Shown in pieces: positions 61,801 to 64,000 of a stretch of DNA of 64,000 bases. The notes below the pieces were generated by a model that searched no databases, had not been told where the DNA came from, and was given only the letters and a program-made list of their open reading frames with translations. This DNA is from Bombyx mori (taxonomy: Eukaryota > Arthropoda > Insecta > Lepidoptera > Bombycidae), in the NCBI RefSeq assembly GCF_030269925.1, contig NC_085132.1, positions 4,548,501 to 4,612,500 of the forward strand, in the 5' to 3' direction. Position numbers and translations under genes: made by a program. Within the stretch, counting starts at the first letter, position 1. Every line of letters starts with the position of its first letter.

Positions 61801-62199
61801 TGTCGTTTAATTAAATACATAACTAATCGTTTTTTCTTGTATAAACAGGCAGAGGAAAGTTTAGAATAAAGTGTAAATATAGAGCTATACCAAAATCCCA
61901 ACCTAACATCTCGGGTTTGTGAATGCCTAAACACTTGGTGGCGACGAGTTTTATTTGTTTCAAAGTTGCCTTACTGGTTATTTTACTCTTTACAATAATA
62001 TGAAATTAAAATAACAGGTTCAGGTTGTTGAAATGACAAGAAATGGCACCGTGAATTGTGGAATTATAAACATTAAACTTACAGGATCCAACTTTTTCCT
62101 CTTCCTGTTCGATGGTGGTGGTCCAGGATTACTTAGTTCATCACTATCGTCACCATCAGCTCGGCTTGCCCCAGAAGACGCTCTGCGTCTCTTGCTCAT
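30279..62199 (-). CDS. polybromo: Polybromo (BAF180/PBRM1), chromatin remodelling subunit, 32 coding exons
   Basis: Subunit that defines the PBAP/PBAF form of the SWI/SNF nucleosome remodeller in the nucleus; it reads acetylated histones. Coding exons, 5' to 3' on the minus strand: 62199-62083, 61544-61395, 61015-60844, 60388-60258, 59947-59693, 59085-58918, 58081-57979, 57538-57307, 56745-56630, 56158-55908, 54913-54637, 53839-53575, 53051-52953, 52474-52313, 51744-51538, 48362-48183, 47846-47698, 47567-47449, 47364-47251, 46272-46106, 45029-44963, 44359-44254, 43056-42923, 42410-42291, 41263-41140, 40399-40208, 38830-38691, 37468-37366, 35815-35632, 34818-34727, 31439-31268, 30573-30279. 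Every intron was placed as GT-AG and every phase agrees, summing to 5163 nt (1720 residues plus stop), near the size of the fly protein. The start MSKRRRASSG is followed by a basic NRKRKK patch. Least certain are the acceptor at 41263 and the donor at 34727, both chosen by phase. UTRs were not resolved. Confidence 0.93.
30948..31191 (-). mobile_element. Bm1 SINE, 5' truncated
   Basis: Reverse-strand 3' half in the last polybromo intron (same orientation as polybromo). A GCTTCT duplication is seen at the CTGCTTCTGCTTCACGGC site. Confidence 0.88.
31879..32138 (-). mobile_element. Bm1 SINE, 5' truncated
   Basis: Reverse-strand 3' half, polybromo intron 30. Another Bm1 fragment in the opposite orientation follows at 32256. 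Confidence 0.88.
32256..32455 (+). mobile_element. Bm1 SINE, diverged 3' half
   Basis: GAAGCAATAATGCGTTCCGG through CAGCCGTTGTACTATAG to CACCTAAGCAATAAAAATAA. With 31879-32138 it forms an inverted pair that could fold. Confidence 0.78.
33355..33775 (-). repeat. Dispersed repeat, unclassified (pair 1, copy b)
   Basis: Inverted partner of 8640-9075, in polybromo intron 30. Substitutions and small indels separate the two. Confidence 0.7.
33971..34266. mobile_element. hAT-like MITE
   Basis: Ends CAGGGCTGTCCGGAC and GTTTGGACAGCCCTG are inverted repeats of hAT type. They are flanked by 8-bp direct repeats TTCTAATA (33963-33970) and GTCTAATA (34267-34274), 7 of 8 identical. 296 bp, non-coding. Polybromo intron 30. 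Confidence 0.82.
34326..34569 (-). mobile_element. Bm1 SINE, 5' truncated
   Basis: Reverse-strand 3' half; a short deletion removes the ACGC before ATTACTGCTTCACGGCAG. Confidence 0.87.
35425..35490 (+). mobile_element. LINE tail fragment
   Basis: GCAGACTATGGGAGAGGCTC ... GAGCAGTGGAGAGATACAGG followed by CTGATGATGAAG. 3' tail only, just downstream (in gene sense) of polybromo exon 29. Confidence 0.45.
35529..35631. repeat. GT/CG-rich microsatellite at an exon boundary
   Basis: Interrupted (GT)n, (GCGC) and (GTGC) runs over about 100 bp. On the polybromo strand it is a CA-rich stretch that starts at the donor of exon 29 (edge 35632). Confidence 0.85.
35632..37468 (-). CDS. polybromo: Polybromo zinc-finger region (exons 28-29)
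   Basis: Exon 37468-37366 encodes YECAWDTCDCQFEDLTDCME, then HC, joining GHIQQHY in the next exon: a C2H2-like unit with unusual spacing (C-x4-C, then His). Exon 35815-35632 encodes YPCLWRNCARV and RLLRHVRDLH, a second C2H2 finger (C-x4-C-x15-H-x4-H). Residues are about 1440-1535. As I recall, fly polybromo also carries two such fingers and mammalian PBRM1 does not. A CA/GT-rich microsatellite starts directly at the donor of the second exon. Confidence 0.82.
36108..36341. mobile_element. Short TIR element (MITE)
   Basis: The 5' end CGTCGTTGTAAGCCAAAATC with TGCTATGTG is mirrored by CACATAGCAGATTTTGGTTT with GACAACGACG. Arms of about 29 bp around about 175 bp of AT-rich interior. No clear target duplication. 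Polybromo intron 28. Confidence 0.75.
38183..38362 (+). mobile_element. Family A element, internally deleted
   Basis: Has the GGATCCTCCCGATCCAGTAA start and the CTTGCAACGAAGGGCTCGAT segment, then skips most of the core and ends with ATAGGTAGGAAAAAA. Lies in the polybromo intron between the HMG and zinc-finger exons. Confidence 0.6.
38691..40399 (-). CDS. polybromo: Polybromo HMG box (exons 26-27)
   Basis: Exon 40399-40208 ends with a lysine-rich patch and KIVTGYILYSSEVRKAVIAN, the first HMG helix. Exon 38830-38691 continues with ISRIVGNEWRSLPAATKQSW and EERAARCNEETAARLADEMR. Joined at the phase-1 junction they form one HMG box (residues of about 1360-1439), expected to bind DNA without strong sequence preference. 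Upstream exons 42410-42291 and 41263-41140 are Pro/Ser/Thr/Gln-rich linker with no recognisable domain. Confidence 0.9.
39690..40075 (-). repeat. Dispersed single copy of the tandem-repeat family
   Basis: Reverse-strand: ATGACCTGGTAACTAAGACC, TTTACTGAGACTTTTTCAGT, and the far end TTCACTCCTCGCGTTCCCGC. Polybromo intron 26. Confidence 0.75.
40467..40689 (-). mobile_element. Bm1 SINE, 5' truncated
   Basis: Reverse-strand 3' half with a deletion that joins GCCCATAGCCACCTATC. In the intron upstream of polybromo exon 26. Confidence 0.87.
41331..42011. mobile_element. TIR element (MITE) split by a Bm1 SINE
   Basis: Terminal inverted repeats of about 38 bp: the left end ATATCGACGCTTGAAAGGCA continues to AAGCGACAA, and the right end is its reverse complement. 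Without the 41439-41872 SINE the element is about 0.25 kb. A second copy is at 59350-59615. It has no coding capacity and was presumably moved by a transposase elsewhere. Confidence 0.82.
41439..41872 (-). mobile_element. Bm1 SINE, full length, inserted in a MITE
   Basis: Complete reverse-strand copy from poly(T) to GGCCAGGACGACTTC (tRNA head). It splits the TIR element 41331-42011, with AGGTC repeated on both sides as the probable target duplication. Confidence 0.9.
42666..42876 (+). mobile_element. Bm1 SINE fragment
   Basis: Plus-strand part from GGCGGTAGGACCTCTTGTG to TAGATGTCTATG, then an abnormal end (CTATCTGTCCACTGGTCT) with a long A tail. About 45-50 nt downstream, in polybromo sense, of the exon 23 donor. 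Confidence 0.8.
42923..46272 (-). CDS. polybromo: Polybromo BAH domain 2 (exons 20-23)
   Basis: Exon 46272-46106 gives VIKTGDYVYVVTDGGKQMI and AQVDTIWETG. Exon 45029-44963 gives CYFRGPFLIFPAEVLNI. Exon 44359-44254 gives FYKQEVLLTTIHDTSPL and GKCSVLDYDDYLK. Exon 43056-42923 gives EGDVYVCESIYDE and a basic segment. This order matches BAH1 and indicates the second BAH module, residues of about 1090-1247. The first and last of these exons are GC-rich compared with their introns. Confidence 0.9.
43524..43760 (-). mobile_element. Family A element, reverse strand
   Basis: Contains the GGTGAGCTCTCGGGGCTCAA motif, GCCCTAGCAAGAGCAGTGCT and the full core (GAGAAGATCCGGCGAGAAAC). Located in polybromo intron 22, followed by a short Bm1 fragment. 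Confidence 0.65.
43813..43890 (+). mobile_element. Bm1 fragment
   Basis: GGTGGTAGCTCCTGTTGTAA ... CTATTTCTACTG only; the rest is lost. Confidence 0.6.
45385..45810 (+). mobile_element. Two family A element fragments in tandem
   Basis: 45385-45470 is a 3' end with a GGTAGGAAAAAAA tail. 45546-45810 starts again within the core (ATCTTCTCAGTGGGTCGCG) and runs to GCTATCAGCATGGG, then abuts a Bm1 head at 45812. Successive insertions at one spot in polybromo intron 20. Confidence 0.6.
45812..46077 (+). mobile_element. Bm1 SINE, 3' truncated with A-rich end
   Basis: Has the tRNA-like head (AAGTCGTCGTGGCCTAACGG; GGTGTTCGAATCTCTCAGG) and half the body, then breaks at ACCGCCCTATGCC and ends in a run of A. 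Lies about 30 nt from the donor of polybromo exon 20, antisense to the gene. Confidence 0.85.
46986..47246 (+). mobile_element. Bm1 SINE, 5' truncated
   Basis: Plus-strand 3' half; the A/T tail abuts the donor of polybromo exon 19 (exon edge 47251). Antisense to the gene. Confidence 0.88.
47251..48362 (-). CDS. polybromo: Polybromo BAH domain 1 (exons 16-19)
   Basis: Exon 48362-48183 carries the domain opening YRKGDFLYIQPEKGNKDF and VQVERLWTNSDG. Exon 47846-47698 carries FHIRTRKFLQQEVFKTD and the VVGPCYVMNVKEYFKFRPEG core. Exon 47567-47449 carries DKDVYVCESRYSTKHRWFKK. Exon 47364-47251 is a coiled, charged linker (RERVEKHKDELAELEVLE). Residues are about 903-1089. BAH domains mediate protein and nucleosome contacts in chromatin proteins. 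Confidence 0.9.
48447..48610 (+). mobile_element. LINE 3'-end insertion with 16-bp target duplication
   Basis: Plus-strand translation begins GRGRPKKTWMECVNDDMRER, typical of the end of a LINE reverse transcriptase protein, and finishes in AAAAAGAAG. The flanking direct repeat ATTCTAATCTTATACA is seen at 48431-48446 and 48611-48626. Only the last 160 bp or so were copied, a common 5'-truncated insertion. Confidence 0.8.
48628..50724. mobile_element. Long inverted-repeat (foldback) element in polybromo intron 15
   Basis: The left arm 48628 to about 49285 is repeated almost perfectly as its reverse complement at about 50067 to 50724. Ends read TAGTCTAGTCAACAAG and CTTGTTGACTAGACTA, and CAT flanks both sides (48625-48627, 50725-50727). 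The arms include a GC-rich island (GCGAGGTCGCTACGGCATAG). The spacer of about 780 bp is very AT-rich and has no convincing reading frame. It is either a non-autonomous TIR/foldback transposon or an inverted duplication. The superfamily is not recognised. Confidence 0.88.
51165..51500 (+). repeat. Dispersed single copy of the tandem-repeat family
   Basis: GGACTTTTTGGCAGGAACGC through ACAAAGCCGCTGGACGTAGC to AGTTACCAGGTCACAAA, ending just before polybromo exon 15. Polybromo intron 15. Confidence 0.75.
51538..53051 (-). CDS. polybromo: Polybromo bromodomain 6, degenerate (exons 13-15)
   Basis: Exon 53051-52953 gives helix Z (VPAAVQELLLNLFTTVYNH). Exon 52474-52313 gives the ZA region (MRAISLDLVKRRLDKGLYKR) and helix B. 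Exon 51744-51538 gives ARRLSRTDSQIFEDSVELQ. By alignment with the other five domains, the aromatic-Asn pair of the BC loop reads Leu-Ser, so the acetyl-lysine contact is lost. BD6 is the divergent domain in polybromo proteins generally. A Ser/Thr and acidic tail (LLQENDDEDETR) leads to BAH1. Confidence 0.85.
51916..52164 (-). mobile_element. Bm1 SINE, 5' truncated
   Basis: Reverse-strand 3' half. A flanking sequence (TCTACTCCATGTGTATAGGT ... GTCATGTTGTGATGTCT) occurs on both sides (51866-51915 and 52170-52225), suggesting a local duplication around it. Confidence 0.88.
53575..53839 (-). CDS. polybromo: Polybromo bromodomain 5 (exon 12)
   Basis: Residues of about 658-746. Motifs are LALIFMKLPSKTEYPDYYEL, IKNPIDMEKIAHKL and the BC-loop NACKYNEPDSQIYKDA with the binding Asn present. 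The exon ends with a split codon completed by exon 53051-52953. Confidence 0.91.
53966..54167 (+). mobile_element. LINE 3' end (RFYHRTA family), short
   Basis: Starts at CGGCAATGGAATGAGCTCCC and matches the other two copies to the AATAAAAAA tail. A Bm1 SINE begins directly after the tail at 54168. In polybromo intron 11. Confidence 0.75.
54168..54622 (+). mobile_element. Bm1 SINE, full length
   Basis: Complete copy from AGTCGTCGTGGCCTAAAGGA to GCAATAAAAAAATAAAAAAT, close to consensus. Antisense to polybromo; the A tail ends about 14 nt from the donor of exon 11. Confidence 0.92.
54637..56158 (-). CDS. polybromo: Polybromo bromodomain 4 and start of bromodomain 5 (exons 10-11)
   Basis: Exon 56158-55908 is GC-rich and opens with a Pro/Ala-rich linker (PAPAPPPAAAP). 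It then encodes LKKKLHYVAKQLVEFT and MEKPSKKLYPEYYNVIDRPI. Exon 54913-54637 continues with NDRYNSLEEMIADFRLMF and the BC-loop NCRHFNEEGSMVYEDA, where the binding Asn is present. The same exon then runs through a basic linker into helix Z of BD5 (FEQKLRTLYDAIRDYRDPKG). Residues are about 482-657. An antisense Bm1 SINE sits within some 6-15 nt downstream of each of these two donor sites. Confidence 0.9.
55444..55902 (+). mobile_element. Bm1 SINE, full length, with small rearrangement
   Basis: Complete head, body and tail, with a short duplication near the GTTGTAACTATAGTCTATAG site. Antisense to polybromo; the tail ends about 6 nt from the donor of exon 10. Confidence 0.9.
57307..57538 (-). CDS. 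polybromo: Polybromo bromodomain 3 (exon 8)
   Basis: Residues of about 366-443. Motifs seen are MAEPFWKLPSRRAYPNYY, IKNPVSLNQIKNKI and the BC-loop NAKQYNAPTSRLYKDS with the binding Asn present. Helix Z begins in the preceding exon (QWKLLETVKNHL). Exon 9 (56745-56630) is a serine-rich linker containing QRVQELLDIVQ. The exon starts and ends out of phase (2 nt and 2 nt), matching its neighbours. Confidence 0.9.
57594..57935 (+). mobile_element. Bm1 SINE with internal deletion
   Basis: Full head and tail but the part between GACCTCTTGTGGGTC and TCTCAAGGTGGGTAGCGC is missing. In polybromo intron 7, antisense, about 45 nt from the exon 7 donor. Confidence 0.88.
58456..58703 (-). mobile_element. 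Bm1 SINE, 5' truncated
   Basis: Reverse-strand 3' half with moderate divergence (GTTACAGCGGTTACCCCACC). Polybromo intron 6. Confidence 0.88.
59350..59615. mobile_element. TIR element (MITE), uninterrupted copy
   Basis: Same ends and interior as 41331-42011, without the SINE. Right TIR has more substitutions (TTCGCTTGGTCACTTTGCC). Contains an extra TCAGGTATATTTTAAATTAA segment, probably a small duplication. Polybromo intron 5. Confidence 0.8.
59693..59947 (-). CDS. polybromo: Polybromo bromodomain 2 (exon 5)
   Basis: One exon encodes residues of about 191-275. It shows RPLYQAFQFIPSKRRYPEYF, then VIDSPIDLKTIAQKI, then the BC-loop motif NACQFNEPGSQIYKDA with the binding Asn present. The following exon 59085-58918 is a basic linker (RIRSKRTSR), and 58081-57979 is an acidic linker leading to BD3. 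Confidence 0.9.
60844..61544 (-). CDS. polybromo: Polybromo bromodomain 1 (exons 2-3)
   Basis: Two exons (61544-61395 and 61015-60844) encode residues of about 40-146. The start SEICQQLYDTIR is helix Z, YYEVVSQPIDLL is the ZA-loop/helix A segment, and LLVNNAKAFYKPDT is the helix B-BC loop. The acetyl-lysine-binding Asn expected after the aromatic residue reads Lys (FYK). I believe other polybromo BD1 domains also deviate here, but that is from memory. A short acidic, serine-rich linker follows in exon 60388-60258. Confidence 0.88.
61048..61165 (+). mobile_element. Bm1 fragment
   Basis: Middle part only: ACTGGTGGTAGGACCTCTTG to GGGGCAGCTGTTGTAAT. Polybromo intron 2. Confidence 0.78.
61718..61752 (-). 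mobile_element. Bm1 remnant
   Basis: ACAGCCCACCTAGTATTAAG CAGTTACTGGAG only. Polybromo intron 1. Confidence 0.5.
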
Positions 62200-62858
62200 T
62201 TTAGGACAGTAATGCGTTATTTTAACCAAAGTACGATTTCTGAAACAGCATTATTGGTTATTGATTTTAAAATTTTAGATTTACATATCTCGGTATCACT
62301 GAAAGTATGTTTAAATTTTTATAAGTTTATTTACATACCATTTCACCGTAAGAATTATTTTTTCATCCATAGATTTTTTCTTTTTATTGAATCCAATAGC
62401 CGTTATAGGTACAAAAGGAACACAGACTTAACTATGCTGGTTAAAATAGTTTTGAAAAACTATGGGCACAGTTCCACCATTCAAATAGACCACTTTTTTA
62501 TCCCATTTTATCTACTTTAAATTCATCCTAATTTAATAATGACTCAAACTATGCAACTTTGTTTAATTTCTCTCAATTTCATTTTTCATAGAACATAATA
62601 ACAAAAACTAGGCGGTATGGTGTGATACCTTCGCTTTATCAGTTAAAAAAATGAAACTACTATTAGAAAATTAAATAGTCTATTACTTCTAAAGTCCCTG
62701 CTCCTATCCCTCTACATTGGAATATCATGGCAACTCGACACTTCAAAATGAAGTTACTCATATCGCCTTTGGCTTACTCGACTCTGGCTAAAATAAGCTT
62801 CCGAATGAAGTTTGATCGCCATATTGAAGAAAAAAAAAAAGGTCTATTACTTCTGGAC
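62200..62858. other. 5' flank of polybromo
   Basis: AT-rich DNA directly upstream of the polybromo start codon. It should hold the promoter and 5' UTR, but no TATA box or other clear element was recognised. The tandem-repeat block begins about 0.66 kb from the ATG. Confidence 0.5.
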
Positions 62859-64000
62859 CTTTTGGCGGGAACACGAGGTGTGAAGTTGTGCGATTCGTTT
62901 TATTTTGCCTATTTAGTGTTTCTTCAGGTTTAAATGTGTAATAACGGTGGTTTATTAACTGTTTAGAATCTGTGAAAGTGCACAAATGTGGGAAAATGAA
63001 ACAAAGCCGCTGGACGCAACTTCTCGGAATCCTCCAAAAAGTCCACTGAAAAAATCTTAGTAAATGACAACCATTTTACTGAGATAATATTTCATCTCAA
63101 TTCATTTCATTCAATTTCATATCAGTTGATTAGTGTCTCAAATTAATCATCTTCATTTCATTTCACTCCATAATATCATTTTTCATAAAAATATGAATAA
63201 TATAAATTAAAATAAGACTTGACTTAAAGGTCTCAGTTACCAGGTCATAAAATCCCTTAAAAAAAGGTATTTGTAGTCTCTTTTGGCGGGAACGCGAGGA
63301 GTGAAGTTGTGTGATTTGTTTTATTTTGTCTATTTAGTGTTTCTTCAGGTTTAAATGTGTAATAATGGTGGTTTATTAACCGTTTAATATCTGTGAAAGT
63401 GCAAAAATGTGGGAAAATGAAACAAAGCGCCTGGACGCAACTTCTCGGGATCCTCCAAAAAGTCCACTGAAAAAATCTTAGTAAATGACAACCATTTTAC
63501 TGAGATAATATTTCATCTCAATTCATTTCATTTAATTTCATCTCAGTTGATTAGTGTCTCAAATTAATCATCTTCATTTCATTTCACTCCATAATATCAT
63601 TTTTCATAAAAATATGAATAATATAAATTAAAATAAGATTTGACTTAAAGGTCTCAGTTACCAGGTCATAAAATCCCTTAAAAAAAGGTATTTTATAATA
63701 CTACAAAGAGAGAGACTTTTTGGCGGGAACGCGAGGAGTGAAGTTGTGATTTGTTTTATTTTGTCTATTTAGTGTTTCTTCAGGTTTCCATGTGTAATAA
63801 CGGTGGTTTATTAACTGTTTAATATCTGTGAAAGTGCACAAATGTGGGAAAATGAAGCAAAGCTGCTGGACGTAACTCCTCGGGTTCCTCCAAAAAGTCC
63901 ACTGAAAAAATCTTAGTAAATGACAACCATTTTACTGAGATTATATTTCATCCCATATCATCTCATTTCATTTTATTTCATCCCAGTTGATTAATGTCTC
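62859..64000 (+). repeat. Tandem block of about 0.42-0.44-kb repeats, runs off the window
   Basis: Three successive units begin with TTTTGGCGGGAAC at about 62861, 63281 and 63718. Each runs through AGTGTTTCTTCAGGTTT, CTGTGAAAGTGCA, GGGAAAATGAA, CAAAGC and TTTTACTGAGAT, then TTCATTTCATTT-type runs and a CTCAGTTACCAGGTCAT end. The third unit is cut by the window edge. No reading frame. Single diverged copies occur at 1215-1420, 25768-26020, 39690-40075 and 51165-51500. Confidence 0.88.

Overview
The window looks like nuclear DNA of the silkworm Bombyx mori or a very close relative. It is AT-rich and intron-rich. About thirty copies or fragments of the tRNA-derived SINE Bm1 are scattered through it, together with 3' ends of lepidopteran LINEs, an LTR element and several MITE-like elements. 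No bacterial operons, CRISPR arrays or rRNA genes were seen. All gene calls come from reading the sequence by eye; no database search was run.

Three protein-coding genes can be read exon by exon. (1) An insect odorant receptor (7tm_6 family) lies on the plus strand. Nine 3' exons were found between 15938 and 24452, ending in a normal stop. The upstream TM1-TM2 part was not found. A roughly 3.6-kb LTR element sits directly upstream, and one exon carries an apparent frameshift, so this may be a pseudogene. A possible first exon lies at 7653-7715. (2) A BCCIP/Bcp1-family gene lies on the plus strand, 26204-29762, with seven exons whose phases all agree (286 residues). (3) Polybromo (BAF180/PBRM1), the signature subunit of the PBAP/PBAF chromatin remodelling complex, lies on the minus strand, 62199 down to 30279. 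It reads as 32 coding exons totalling 5163 nt (1720 residues), with compatible phases at every junction. Domain order is six bromodomains, two BAH domains, an HMG box, two zinc fingers and a C-terminal tail. BCCIP and polybromo converge, with about 0.5 kb between their stop codons.

Region by region: 1-7650 is repeat-rich with no supported gene. 7653-24452 holds the receptor and its upstream insertions. 24453-26203 is intergenic. 26204-29762 is BCCIP. 30279-62199 is polybromo with heavily colonised introns. 62200-64000 is its upstream flank, ending in a tandem block of repeats of about 0.42-0.44 kb that runs off the window.

The strongest unexplained structure is a 2.1-kb near-perfect inverted repeat with arms of about 0.65 kb inside polybromo intron 15 (48628-50724). 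It would fold into a very long RNA hairpin in the pre-mRNA. Also notable are antisense Bm1 copies sitting next to 5' splice sites of six polybromo exons, the receptor frameshift, and several TIR elements with readable ends.
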